A DNA stretch of 64,000 nt from Thauera phenolivorans. Lineage in GTDB: Bacteria > Pseudomonadota > Gammaproteobacteria > Burkholderiales > Rhodocyclaceae. The notes under the pieces were generated by a model. It saw only the letters and a list, made by a program, of their open reading frames with translations. It had not been told where the DNA came from and did no database searches. Made by a program: the position numbers and the translations under genes. The DNA lies in NCBI RefSeq assembly GCF_001696715.1, contig NZ_MBFM01000002.1:105529-169528 (forward strand), read 5' to 3'. Of this stretch, positions 52,111 to 60,425 are shown one piece after another (position 1 is the stretch's first letter; each line of letters opens with the position of its first letter).

Positions 52111-52521
52111 CTAGTTGGAGTTGCCGTGAGCGTGCCCGTGCCCGTGGCAATGGTGTTCGCCGTGATCGTGGTCATGATCATGATCGTGATCGTGTGGCAG
52201 GGGCGGCTTCACCGTTCCGGCGAGGTAATCACGCACCGCGATCAACGGATCGGCTTCGCCGCAAACCACAACTTCGATCCCGCGCTGGGCGAGGCGCGCG
52301 ACGAAGCCGGGCCCGGCGCTCGCGGTGATCAGGGCGTCGACGCCGTCGATCGGGTGGGCGTCGCCGCGGAATTCGTGAAAAGCCATTTCCTTCGGCAGGT
52401 CGATGCGATCGATCTCGCACGGGCTGCACGGGCTGCTGATGTCGTACACGAGGAAGCGGCGGGTCTTGCCGGCGTGGCCGGTGACCGTCCTGAAGTTCTG
52501 GCTGGTGACTGCGACTTTCAT
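52111..52521 (-). CDS. NifX/NifB C-domain-like protein with His-rich metal-binding tail
   Basis: Dinitrogenase iron-molybdenum cofactor-binding fold (Pfam Nitro_FeMo-Co type), 136 residues. The fold occupies about 1-100: MKVAVTSQNFRTVTGHAGKTRRFLVYD, then FHEFRGDAHPIDGVDALITASAGPGF and RGIEVVVCGEADPL. The tail (about 109-136) is a run of His/Asp followed by HHCHGHGHAHG, suited to binding Zn, Ni or Cu. No nif genes are near. It heads the operon with the MBL and BASS genes, behind a -24/-12 type promoter. Confidence 0.85.
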   Translation of the reverse strand: MKVAVTSQNFRTVTGHAGKTRRFLVYDISSPCSPCEIDRIDLPKEMAFHEFRGDAHPIDGVDALITASAGPGFVARLAQRGIEVVVCGEADPLIAVRDYLAGTVKPPLPHDHDHDHDHDHGEHHCHGHGHAHGNSN

Positions 52522-52556
52522 GTTGACTGCTCCGAGGATCGTTCGTGAGTCTTAAA

Positions 52557-52571
52557 GCAATTGACGTGCCC
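52557..52571 (-). promoter_or_regulatory. -24/-12 (sigma-54) promoter of the NifX-like/MBL/BASS operon
   Basis: On the minus strand GGGCACGTCAATTGC followed by TTT. It matches TGGCACG-N4-TTGCT at every base but the first, including an intact TTGC -12 box. Transcription would start near 52545, 24 nt before the ATG. Confidence 0.75.
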
Positions 52572-52660
52572 ATTCCGGGAGCAGTACTTGGCCATCTAAA
52601 ACAGGACTTTGCGCTGAGGGACGAGGCGGCGAGGGGCTTGCGGGCAGGCAGGCGCTGTCA

Positions 52661-52682
52661 AACTGCCAGCGCAGCGGCAGTT
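52661..52682. promoter_or_regulatory. Candidate upstream activator site of the NifX-like operon
   Basis: AACTGCC (52661-52667) and GGCAGTT (52676-52682) form a perfect inverted repeat around 8 bases, about 100 bp upstream of the -24 box. Half-site relatives CTGTCA (52655-52660) and GACTGCC (52684-52690) flank it. It lies just beyond the stop of the neighbouring ABC ATPase gene. Confidence 0.45.
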
Positions 52683-52693
52683 CGACTGCCAGT

Positions 52694-53410
52694 TCAGACG
52701 GGGGGCGCGTCGGCGACGATCGCGCCGTCGACCAGCTCGACGATGCGATCGCAGCGCGCCGCGAGGCGGGGATCGTGGGTGACGATGAGAAAGCTGGTCG
52801 CGAGGGTGGCGTTCACCTCGCGCAGCAGCGCGAACACGCCGTCGGCGGTGCGCGTGTCGAGGTTGCCCGTGGGTTCGTCGGCGAGCACCAGCGAAGGCTG
52901 CATCGCCAGCGCACGCGCGATCGCCACCCGCTGCTGCTGGCCGCCGGAGAGCTGGCCAGGCCGGTTGTCCATCTGCGCATGCAGGCCGACCTGCTCGAGC
53001 AGGCCGGCAGCGCGCGCGCGCATCGCCTGATCGGGCCGCCCGCGCTCGATCAGCATCGGCATCATCACGTTCTCGAGCGCGCTAAAGGCCGGGATCAGGT
53101 GGTGGTACTGGAACACGAAGCCGATGCGCTGGCCGCGCAGGCGGGCGAGCGCGTCGTCGTCGAGGCTGGCGGTGGCCTGGCCGTCGATCGACAGGCTGCC
53201 CGCGCTCGGGCGGTCGAGCAGGCCGATTAGGTTGAGCAGGGTGCTCTTTCCCGAACCGGAGGGGCCGATGAGGGCGGCGAACTCACCGCGCGCGAGGCGC
53301 AGGTCGATGCCGTGCAGGACCTCGGTCTCGACCCCGGCGTCGCTGCGGTAGGACTTGCGCACGCCCTCGAGCTCGAGGACGGGGCAGGGCGGGGCGACTG
53401 GTTCAGCCAC
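52694..53410 (-). CDS. ABC transporter ATP-binding protein (LolD/MacB-type)
   Basis: ATPase for the FtsX-type permease encoded upstream. It has 238 residues with Walker A GPSGSGKS near 49, Q-loop [16 protein letters not shown], signature [16 protein letters not shown] and Walker [13 protein letters not shown]. It overlaps the permease gene by 8 bp and ends the three-gene set. By family it powers export or lipoprotein handling rather than uptake. Confidence 0.93.
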   Translation of the reverse strand: MAEPVAPPCPVLELEGVRKSYRSDAGVETEVLHGIDLRLARGEFAALIGPSGSGKSTLLNLIGLLDRPSAGSLSIDGQATASLDDDALARLRGQRIGFVFQYHHLIPAFSALENVMMPMLIERGRPDQAMRARAAGLLEQVGLHAQMDNRPGQLSGGQQQRVAIARALAMQPSLVLADEPTGNLDTRTADGVFALLREVNATLATSFLIVTHDPRLAARCDRIVELVDGAIVADAPPV

Positions 53411-54629
53411 GGATCGCCACCACCGGATCGAGGGCGGCCGCCCGGCGGGCCGGGATCAGGGCGGCGAGGATGCCGACCGCGGTCGCGCCGCCGGCGGCGA
53501 TCGCGATCAGGCCGGGCGCGACCGCGATCTCGAACATCGGCGTGCCGTCCGGATTGCGCGCGAAGACCTGCCACAGGCTGAGGAAGAGCCAGGCCAGCGC
53601 CGATCCGAGCAGCGAGCCGAGCAGGCCGACGACGCCGCCTTGCAGCAGGAAGGTGCGCAGCATCTGGCCGCGGGTCGCCCCCATCGCGCGCAGGATGCCG
53701 ATCTCGCGTGAGCGCTGCACCACCGACACCACGAGCACGCTGGCGATGCCGAAGGCCACCGAGAGGCCGACGAAGAACCGGATCACGTTGCTCGACACGC
53801 TCTGCGAGCTGAGCGCGGTGAAGAACTGGGCGTTGGTGCGGATCCAGCTGTCGGCCTGCAGACCGGTGTCGTCGGCGATGCGCTGGGCGAGTATTTCCGC
53901 CGCGTAGATGTCGTGCAGGGCGAGATCGAGGCTGGAGACGCCGCCGACAAGATCGAGCAGGCTCTGTGCAGCGCGCAGGCTCACGTAGACGTTGCGCGCA
54001 TTGACGCTCTTGCTGCCGAGGTCGAACAGGCCGGTGATCAGGAAGGTGTCGGTGATACCGTCGGCGGACCCGATGCGCAGCTTGTCGCCGACGCCGGCGC
54101 CGAGATCCTTCGCCAGCTCGATGCCGATCACCGCCTCGCCTGCATTGACCCGCAGTTGCCCTCCGACGATGCGGGTGGCGATGTCGACCACCCGCACGTA
54201 GTGCTCGGGCTCGATCCCGATCAGGGTGATGGACTTGTTGGCGTCGCCGCGCACCGCGAAGGCCGGCCCGGAGGCGACCGGCGACACGCCGGCGATCGCG
54301 GGCATCGCCGCGAGGCGGGTGCGGATGCGCTGCCACTGGTCGATCGAGCGCAGGCGCTGGGCCTGCTTCTGCACCAGCGGACCGAGCAGCGCGTCGTCTT
54401 GCGCACGCAGCGGACGGGCGACGTCCTCCGGTGGCAGGACCACGATGTGCGCCTGCGAGGCCAGGGTGCGCGCGAGCAGGTTGGCCTGCAGCCCGGAGAG
54501 GAGGGCGGACATGAACACGATCACCGACACCCCGACGCCGACGCCGACGATGATCAGCACGCTCTGCATGCGCCCCTCGCGCAGGAAGCGGATCGCGGCG
54601 ATCCACTCGAAGGGAAGCCAGGGATGCAC
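53403..54629 (-). CDS. FtsX-family ABC transporter permease (LolC/MacB-type)
   Basis: Four-helix inner-membrane permease, 408 residues: helix 1 near 22-45 ([22 protein letters not shown]), a large periplasmic domain to about 270, then three helices with the coupling segment [25 protein letters not shown] near 305 and the conserved [17 protein letters not shown] end. Lies 17 bp after the membrane fusion protein gene and overlaps the ATPase gene. Confidence 0.92.
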   Translation of the reverse strand: MHPWLPFEWIAAIRFLREGRMQSVLIIVGVGVGVSVIVFMSALLSGLQANLLARTLASQAHIVVLPPEDVARPLRAQDDALLGPLVQKQAQRLRSIDQWQRIRTRLAAMPAIAGVSPVASGPAFAVRGDANKSITLIGIEPEHYVRVVDIATRIVGGQLRVNAGEAVIGIELAKDLGAGVGDKLRIGSADGITDTFLITGLFDLGSKSVNARNVYVSLRAAQSLLDLVGGVSSLDLALHDIYAAEILAQRIADDTGLQADSWIRTNAQFFTALSSQSVSSNVIRFFVGLSVAFGIASVLVVSVVQRSREIGILRAMGATRGQMLRTFLLQGGVVGLLGSLLGSALAWLFLSLWQVFARNPDGTPMFEIAVAPGLIAIAAGGATAVGILAALIPARRAAALDPVVAIRG

Positions 54630-54646
54630 GCCGTCCGCCTCCTGCG

Positions 54647-55888
54647 TCAGCCGGCGAGCGGGCGCACGCGGTCGCCCTCGCCGATCGTGTCCTCGTGCGC
54701 AGGCACCAGCTGCTCGCCCGCGACGACTCCCTCAAGGATCTCCACGCGGCCATCGCCATGCAGGCCGGCACGCACCGGCTGGCGGCGTGCAACGCCGTCG
54801 CGCACCACCAGCACCCACGGCTGCTCACCACCCGCATCGCGCACCGTGTCGGCCGGCACCACGATCGCGCGCTCGCGCCGCGCGGTGACGATGTCGATCG
54901 AGACGGTCATGTCTTCGCGCAGGTAATCGGGGGGCTCGGGCACCCGCAGGCGCACCTCGACCGAGCCGCGCAAGGCGTCGATGACCGGGCTGATGAAGCT
55001 GATTTCGGCATCGAATCGACGCGCGGGAAAGGCGTCGGCGGACACGCGGGCGGCCTGGCCGAGGGCGAGCAGCTCGAGGTTCTTCTCGTCGATCTGGGCG
55101 ACGAGCTCGGTCACGCCGAGCGGCGAGATCGTCATCAGCAGCTTGCCGGGCTGCACCGCGTCGCCCGGCTCGACGCCGCGCATCAGCAGGACGCCATCCA
55201 CCGGCGCCTCGATGCGGGCGTAGGCGAGGCGGGCACGCGCGAGCGCGAGGCTGGCGCGCGCCTGGTCGACCGCGAGCCGGGCGAGGCGCTCGTCGCTGCC
55301 GCCGGGCTCGCCGCTGCCGACCTGCAGGCGCGCGGCGTGCAGCTGACTGCGGGCGACGTCCAGGCTTCGCCGCGCCTCGTCGAGTTGGGTCTGGCTGTAG
55401 AAGCCGCGCGCGACCAGTTCTCTGGTGCGCTCGAACTGTTTCTGTGCCTGCACCAGGGTGGCCTCGGCCTGGCGCACGGATTCACGGGCAAGGGGCAGGG
55501 CGAGTTCGCCCACCTGGGCGAGGCGGGCCTCGCTCTGCGCCACGCTCGCCGCCGCCTGCGCAAGCGCCGCCTGCAGCTCCTCGTCGTCGAGCTGGATCAG
55601 CGCTTGTCCGCGCACCAGCGCATCGCCTTCGCGCGCGAGAACCTGCACAACCTGCCCGGAAATCTGGCTGCCGAGTTCGACGCGCCGCGGGGAGCGCACC
55701 TTGTCGCTGACGACCACGGACTGCAGCAACTCGCCTTCATCCACATTCGCCACCACGACACGTTCGGCGAACAAAGGCAGGGCCGGAAGTACGGCGAGGA
55801 GGGCGAGGGCGGCGATCAGGACGATCCCGACGCGCAACAGGCGCGACCTGCGATCGGGCGATCCGGAGGGTGTTGCGGGCGATGCCAT
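54647..55888 (-). CDS. Periplasmic adaptor (membrane fusion) protein, MacA/HlyD type
   Basis: Links an inner-membrane ABC pump to the outer membrane. The 413-residue protein has an N-terminal membrane anchor (LLRVGIVLIAALALLAVLPALP), a lipoyl half near 65-95 (VELGSQISGQVVQVLAREGDAL), a long coiled-coil hairpin (about 100-215), the second lipoyl half (YARIEAPVDGVLLMRGVEPGDAV) and beta-barrel domains. First gene of a minus-strand set with permease and ATPase. No outer-membrane factor is encoded beside it. Substrate unknown; could be a drug, lipid or siderophore. Confidence 0.92.
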   Translation of the reverse strand: MASPATPSGSPDRRSRLLRVGIVLIAALALLAVLPALPLFAERVVVANVDEGELLQSVVVSDKVRSPRRVELGSQISGQVVQVLAREGDALVRGQALIQLDDEELQAALAQAAASVAQSEARLAQVGELALPLARESVRQAEATLVQAQKQFERTRELVARGFYSQTQLDEARRSLDVARSQLHAARLQVGSGEPGGSDERLARLAVDQARASLALARARLAYARIEAPVDGVLLMRGVEPGDAVQPGKLLMTISPLGVTELVAQIDEKNLELLALGQAARVSADAFPARRFDAEISFISPVIDALRGSVEVRLRVPEPPDYLREDMTVSIDIVTARRERAIVVPADTVRDAGGEQPWVLVVRDGVARRQPVRAGLHGDGRVEILEGVVAGEQLVPAHEDTIGEGDRVRPLAG

Positions 55889-56002
55889 GCGGGCGGGCCT
55901 GTGTGCAGTGGAGCCCTGTGCGAGCGGAACCGGGATGCTAACCCGAAGCAGTCATCAGCGATAGATAAGCCGGATCTAATATTCCGGAGGCGGTTGCCGT
56001 GC

Positions 56003-56713
56003 TTACTCTTCCTGTCCCCGCGGGCGGCGGAAATCATCCTCGATCCAGGCGGTAGCGCTCGCGCTGCCGAGCCGGAAGTCGGGCCGCACGCGGATGCAGG
56101 CGACTTCCTCGCCGGCGTCGTCGAGCGCGCTCAGCAGGGCATGGGGTTCGTACTCGTCCGGTACGATATCGAGCCGGACCTCCCACTGGCGGTCGAGGGC
56201 GAACACGGTCTGACGCTTGTGCAGCGCGGCTTGGCGTTGTTGCTCGTGCCGTTGCAGCACCTCCGAAGCGGTCTTGACCAGGGTGTTGAAGGCCGCCTGG
56301 TCGAGCGGCTTCGGATTCTTCTTGTCGCGGCCCATGGTCCATGGGCCGACCAGCGCCGGCTCGGGCTCGCCATCCTGGTACATCGCGACCGCCCAGCCAT
56401 CGTCGTCCTCGTTCTTGATCACGCGCGCGGTCCAGCCGTCGAGTTGCCACAGGCGGTCTTCACGGCGGGCAGTGATGTCAGGGGCGTCTTCGTTCGGGTC
56501 GGTGGCAGAGCTGGCGTGGGCTTGGTTCATGGTCGTGAGCAGGTCCGTGATGGGATCGGGCATCGGAAGAGCGACCGGCTCGGCGACGTCGCCGGTCGAG
56601 GTGTCGGGCGCGACCGCGCCCCGAGCGCGCGCAGCTTCGCGGCGGCGGCGAGTCGGCCGCGGCGTGGCAACGGGCACGAGCGGGTCGGCGAAGTCGAGGC
56701 TGAGTTGGGTCAT
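56003..56713 (-). CDS. Unknown protein with disordered N-terminus
   Basis: Not recognised. I use ATG 56713 (MTQLSLDFADPLVPVATP), giving 236 residues; the frame is open to 56827. Residues 1-80 are Arg/Ala/Pro-rich and likely disordered. The folded part begins near 85 (DRLWQLDGWTARVIKNEDDDGWAVAMYQDGEPEPALVGPWTMGRDKKNPKPL) and has a helix NTLVKTASEVLQRHEQQRQAALHKRQ followed by a beta-rich end. No membrane segment or known catalytic motif. Codon use is like the neighbours. Confidence 0.7.
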   Translation of the reverse strand: MTQLSLDFADPLVPVATPRPTRRRREAARARGAVAPDTSTGDVAEPVALPMPDPITDLLTTMNQAHASSATDPNEDAPDITARREDRLWQLDGWTARVIKNEDDDGWAVAMYQDGEPEPALVGPWTMGRDKKNPKPLDQAAFNTLVKTASEVLQRHEQQRQAALHKRQTVFALDRQWEVRLDIVPDEYEPHALLSALDDAGEEVACIRVRPDFRLGSASATAWIEDDFRRPRGQEE

Positions 56714-57021
56714 GTCAGGCGGCCACGGTCCGAGCGCGTCAGTGAGCGGAGTCGCTCGGGCTTTCGGGTGCGGCGTGGGAGGTCTGCTCGAAAGCTGGAA
56801 GTCTATACAGCTGCGTATGAAAGGCAAAGATCAGGCCTTAGGATTACCGGCGTGCACGTCGCCGCCCCGCGGAAGTGACGCGCCGTCTATAACCAGCATA
56901 ATGTGTATTATGTAAACTAGAAAACAGGGATGACGTCGTGCAGCGATATCACCCGAAGTGCTCGACGCGATGACGGCCCCCCTGCTCGACGACCGCGGCG
57001 CCCGATGCTCCGGACATTGGC
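56714..57021. other. 308-bp intergenic region with AT-rich palindrome
   Basis: No gene. It holds TATAGA on the minus strand (56807-56802), a possible -10 box for the unknown gene on its left, and the perfect palindrome CATAAT-GTGT-ATTATG at 56897-56912 inside a locally AT-rich stretch. The rest shows nothing I can name. Confidence 0.45.
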
Positions 57022-57624
57022 CTAGCCGACGTCCTCCGGCGGCACCCGCCATTCGATTCGCCCTTGGCCGGCCTCCGCCAGACGCGCCTGCAGCGTGGCG
57101 GCGGCGTCCTCCGCCAGGCGGAAGCACGCTTTCACCGCCTCGTCGTGCGTGACGCTCAGCAGGCTGGCGCCCGCGAGCTCCAGTTCGCGCCGCAACAGCC
57201 CCTCGAGCGCATACGGGACCGCGCAGCACAGCGTCGTCAGCCGCAAGATCGGCACCTTGTCCGCCTGCAGCAGCGCCTGCGCCACCGCATCCGTGTAGGC
57301 GCGCACCAGTCCGCCCGCCCCCAGCCTGACGCCGCCGAAATAGCGGACCACGGTGGCGAGCACGCCTTCGAGATCCTGATGCCGCAGTACTTCGAGCATC
57401 GGCCGGCCGGCGGTGCCGCTCGGCTCGCCGTCATCCACCGCCGCCGACTGCCCGCCGGCGAGCAGCGCCCAGCACACGTGGCTTGCGCCGGGGTGCTGCG
57501 CCCACAGCGCCGCCACCGCCTGCTGCGCGCTGGGCCGGTCAGCCATCGGCTGCACGCAGCCGATGAAGCGGCTTTTCCTGATGATCAGTTCGCTATGGAC
57601 GGCGGCGGCGAGGGTCTGCGGCAT
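57022..57624 (-). CDS. yigZ: YigZ/IMPACT-family protein
   Basis: Conserved UPF0029 protein; the eukaryotic relative IMPACT regulates translation, and YigZ's role is unsettled. ATG 57624 (MPQTLAAAVHSELIIRKSRFIGCVQPM) gives 200 residues, the family length; in-frame codons upstream to 57771 do not fit. Signatures are HPGASHVCWALLAG, DDGEPSGTAGRPMLEVLRHQDLEGVLATVVRYFGGVRLGAGGLVRAY, followed by the C-terminal ferredoxin-like domain. Confidence 0.93.
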   Translation of the reverse strand: MPQTLAAAVHSELIIRKSRFIGCVQPMADRPSAQQAVAALWAQHPGASHVCWALLAGGQSAAVDDGEPSGTAGRPMLEVLRHQDLEGVLATVVRYFGGVRLGAGGLVRAYTDAVAQALLQADKVPILRLTTLCCAVPYALEGLLRRELELAGASLLSVTHDEAVKACFRLAEDAAATLQARLAEAGQGRIEWRVPPEDVG

Positions 57625-57712
57625 GGCGGCGATTCTATCCGATGGCCCGGCAGAGGCCGCCAGGGGCTCGTCAGCCGGCTTCGCCGCCGGGATTCGATCG
57701 CGCCAGAAACCA

Positions 57713-58522
57713 TCATGAAGCCCCTCCCCTCGAGGCGCCCTCCTCGCGCCGGAATGCAGCCAGTTCCGCACGCAGGGCCCGGATCTCGGTCAGCACTTCG
57801 TCGTGATCGAGATCCACCAGCGCCCGGGTCTTCGCCTGCTCGTCATGCTCCACTTCACTCATGGCGTCGACGACGATCGCGATGAAAAGGTTGAGCACCG
57901 CAAAGGTCGTCAGCAGGATGAACACGACGAAGAAGATCCACGCATACGGGTGGGCCTCGATGACCGGGCGCGCGATGCCCATCGACCACGACTCCAGCGT
58001 CATGACCTGGAACAAGGTGTAGAAGGAAGCGCCGATCGTGCCGAACCACTCGGGGAAATCGCCGCCGAAGAGCTTGGTCGTCATCACGGACGCCACATAG
58101 AACACGAGCAGCAACAAGGTGAGGACGGACCCCATGCCGGGAATCGCTTTCAGCAACGCGCTCACCACCTTGCGCATCGACGGGACGACGGAGATGAGGC
58201 GCAGTGCGCGCAGGATGCGCAACGAGCGCAGCACCGAGAAGCCCGCCCCGAACGGCGCAAGCGTAATCGCGACGATCGTGAAATCGAACACGTTCCAGCC
58301 GCTGCGGAAGAATCGGAGTCGATAGACGATGAGTTTCATCGCGATCTCGACCACGAAGACGAGCAGTGCGGCGCGATCGAGTGCGAGCATGAGGCCGCCC
58401 GCCCGGGCCATCACCGTCGGCGAGGTCTCGAGCCCCAGGGTGACGGCATTGATGACGATGACCGCGATGACGAAGCGCTGGAAGCGGGGAGATTCGACGA
58501 TGCGTTGCAGGGAATCGATCAT
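57713..58522 (-). CDS. Bacterial voltage-gated sodium channel (NaChBac type)
   Basis: Six-helix channel subunit forming a homotetramer in the inner membrane. From ATG 58522 it has 269 residues (274 in NaChBac). S1-S3 lie near 17-90; S4 carries Arg99, Arg102, Arg105 and Arg108 in LRSLRILRALRLI; the pore filter TLESWS is at 175-180, the signature of NavBac Na+ selectivity; S6 is at about 195-220. A C-terminal coiled coil (about 232-260) is expected for tetramer stability. A start at 58600 would add 26 unlike residues. In alkaliphiles such channels serve pH and motility; role here unknown. Confidence 0.92.
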   Translation of the reverse strand: MIDSLQRIVESPRFQRFVIAVIVINAVTLGLETSPTVMARAGGLMLALDRAALLVFVVEIAMKLIVYRLRFFRSGWNVFDFTIVAITLAPFGAGFSVLRSLRILRALRLISVVPSMRKVVSALLKAIPGMGSVLTLLLLVFYVASVMTTKLFGGDFPEWFGTIGASFYTLFQVMTLESWSMGIARPVIEAHPYAWIFFVVFILLTTFAVLNLFIAIVVDAMSEVEHDEQAKTRALVDLDHDEVLTEIRALRAELAAFRREEGASRGGAS

Positions 58523-58600
58523 GATTTTGAACGGGAATACGAAGGATTGAGGGAGAACCCGGGAAGCCGCCGCGCGACTGGGCGGCAATCCCGAGCCCAT

Positions 58601-59563
58601 TCAGACGAGGTTTTTTGCCTTGCGCGACGCATGCCACAGGCTCGCCGCGATCGCAATGGCGAGGATGGTCCCGACCACCGCGAGCGAGACCAGCACCGGG
58701 ATCTTCACCCAATCGACGATCAGCATCTTGGTGCCGATGAAGACCAGGATCGCGGCCAGGCCGTACTTGAGCAGCTCGAAGCGGTCACCGAGGTCGGCAA
58801 GCAGGAAGTACATCGCGCGCAGGCCAAGGATCGCGAAGAGGTTCGAGGTCAGCACGATGAAGGGGTCGGTGGTGATCGCGAAGATCGCCGGGATGCTGTC
58901 GACCGCGAAGATCACGTCGGAGATCTCCACCAGCACGAGCGCGAGGAACAGCGGCGTCATCATCCGCACCCCGTCGCGCATGACGAAGAAGCGCTCGCCT
59001 TCCAGCCGCTCGGTGACCGGATAGTGGTTGCGGATCCAGCGGATGAAGGGGTTCTTCTCGAGGTCCGGGTCGTGTTCGGAAAACCACGCCATCTTGATGC
59101 CGGTGATGACGAGGAAGGCGCCGAAAAGGTAGAGGATCCAGTGGAACTCGGTGATCAGCCAGCTGCCGGCGAAGATCATGATCGTGCGCAGCGCGATCGC
59201 GCCGACGATGCCGTACAGCAGCACGCGGCGCTGCAGCTCCAGCGGCACCGCGAAGAAGCTGAAGATCATCATCCATACGAAGACGTTGTCGACCGCGAGC
59301 GACTTCTCGACCAGGTAGCCGGTGACGAAGGCGAGCGCCTTCTCGTTGGCGAGCGCGCGTCCGAGTGTGCCGTCCAGATACCACCACAGGCCGCCGGCGA
59401 ACAGCAGCGAGACCGTCACCCAGGCGAGCGACCAGCCCGCCGCCTCTTTCAGGGACACGCGATGCTGCCTGCCGCCGCCGAAGGCAAGCAGGTCCACCAG
59501 CAGCATCGTCACCACGATGGCGGCGAACGCCGCCCACATCCACCACGTTCCGATCGACTCCAT
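58601..59563 (-). CDS. TerC-family membrane protein (Alx-like, manganese-linked)
   Basis: Integral membrane protein of the TerC/Alx family, implicated in Mn2+ export. ATG 59563 ([25 protein letters not shown]) gives 320 residues and about nine helices. The two metal-binding acidic repeats are visible: [17 protein letters not shown] near residue 70 and [19 protein letters not shown] near 200. The upstream leader carries a yybP-ykoY-type Mn2+ riboswitch, supporting a manganese role over tellurite resistance. Confidence 0.94.
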   Translation of the reverse strand: MESIGTWWMWAAFAAIVVTMLLVDLLAFGGGRQHRVSLKEAAGWSLAWVTVSLLFAGGLWWYLDGTLGRALANEKALAFVTGYLVEKSLAVDNVFVWMMIFSFFAVPLELQRRVLLYGIVGAIALRTIMIFAGSWLITEFHWILYLFGAFLVITGIKMAWFSEHDPDLEKNPFIRWIRNHYPVTERLEGERFFVMRDGVRMMTPLFLALVLVEISDVIFAVDSIPAIFAITTDPFIVLTSNLFAILGLRAMYFLLADLGDRFELLKYGLAAILVFIGTKMLIVDWVKIPVLVSLAVVGTILAIAIAASLWHASRKAKNLV

Positions 59564-59576
59564 CGCACGCTCCGCA

Positions 59577-59617
59577 CAAAACACAAAAGGGCCTGTTCCC
59601 GAAGGACACAGACCCTT
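59577..59617 (-). terminator. Riboswitch expression-platform terminator before TerC
   Basis: On the minus strand AAGGGTCTGTGTCC-TTCG-GGAACAGGCCCTT forms a long stem with one wobble and a small mismatch, followed by TTGTGTTTT. It lies between the aptamer and the TerC start, so it is the likely on/off element. Confidence 0.7.
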
Positions 59618-59635
59618 GCGTGAGCTCTGCGCGCA

Positions 59636-59758
59636 CGGACCCTGCCCTTCGGGCAAGGTCTCGCTCGCAACGAAATCGCTGCCTGCAGCACCGGGCGACT
59701 GTCTTGCGACAATCCTGCCGTGATGACGATGCTGCAGCGTGAAAAGCTACTCCCCTTG
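59636..59758 (-). ncRNA. yybP-ykoY (manganese) riboswitch aptamer
   Basis: Read on the minus strand the leader has the conserved 5' AGGGGAGTAGC (59757-59747), a central GTCATCACGGC and CCCGGTGCTG region, and the 3' GCGAGACCTTGCCC with its hairpin partner AAGGGCAGGGTC (to 59636). These are the hallmarks of the yybP-ykoY family, which binds Mn2+ and often controls TerC/Alx or MntP genes. It starts a few bases after a good promoter and is followed by a terminator-like hairpin. Assigned by eye; a covariance search would settle it. Confidence 0.8.
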
Positions 59759-59768
59759 ATGGAGCGCG

Positions 59769-59796
59769 AGTGTAGGTCTCGCCACGGCAAAGTCAA
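59769..59796 (-). promoter_or_regulatory. Sigma-70 promoter of the riboswitch-TerC transcript
   Basis: On the minus strand TTGACT (59796-59791), 16-bp spacer, TACACT (59774-59769). Start of transcription is expected near 59762, just before the AGGGGAGTAG box of the riboswitch. Confidence 0.65.
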
Positions 59797-59899
59797 GAGG
59801 GACTGTCGACTTGCTTACGGAAATGTAATTCCGGGGTCAGCTTGCCGTCGGGTTCGGCGTGTCAGACTGCACTTCAACCCCATCAACCGGAAGACGCAC

Positions 59900-60343
59900 A
59901 TGAAGTCGAGAAGTGCACTGGGCGGACTCATCGCGAGCCTGATGATCGTCAGCGGCGCTGCCCTCGCGCAGAGCCCCACGCGCGTGGAGGTCTTCAAGAG
60001 CGCGTACTGCGGGTGCTGCGGCAAGTGGGTCGAGCACCTGCGCGAGAACGGCTTCGACGTCGTCACCAAGGACGTGGACGACGTCCCTGCTGCCCGCGAG
60101 CGCCTCGGCATGCCCGAGCGTTACGGCTCCTGCCACACCGCCAAGGTGGGGCAATACTCGATCGAGGGCCATGTGCCCGCGGCCGACGTCCGTCGTCTGC
60201 TCGCCGAGTCTCCGACGGCGGTTGGTCTGGCAGCCCCGGGCATGCCTCAGGGCTCGCCCGGAATGGAGACCGCGAACCCGCAACCCTACGAGACCCTGCT
60301 GGTTCATCCGGACGGGGGATCGAGCGTCTTTGCCCGCCACTGA
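59900..60343 (+). CDS. DUF411 periplasmic metal-binding protein
   Basis: Small secreted protein of the DUF411 family, often linked to copper. ATG 59900 gives 147 residues with a signal peptide ending near ALAQ (residue 24). CGCCGKW (Cys37, Cys39, Cys40) and GSCHTA (Cys78, His79) are the metal-site motifs. Divergent from the TerC transcript; an inverted repeat CGGAA-N6-TTCCG lies upstream, near 59818-59833. No copper pump is adjacent. Confidence 0.88.
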   Translation: MKSRSALGGLIASLMIVSGAALAQSPTRVEVFKSAYCGCCGKWVEHLRENGFDVVTKDVDDVPAARERLGMPERYGSCHTAKVGQYSIEGHVPAADVRRLLAESPTAVGLAAPGMPQGSPGMETANPQPYETLLVHPDGGSSVFARH

Positions 60344-60425
60344 CCGGTCACGGACGGTGCGCCCTGCGTCGCCGTCCGCTACCCTGTCGACCAAGACAAG
60401 ACCGATCGCGACAGGAGAGCGCATC

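Noticed and set aside
52111..52521. Part of a nitrogen-fixation cluster
   Set aside because: Only the NifX-like fold is present; no nifHDK, nifB or nifEN genes are in the window.
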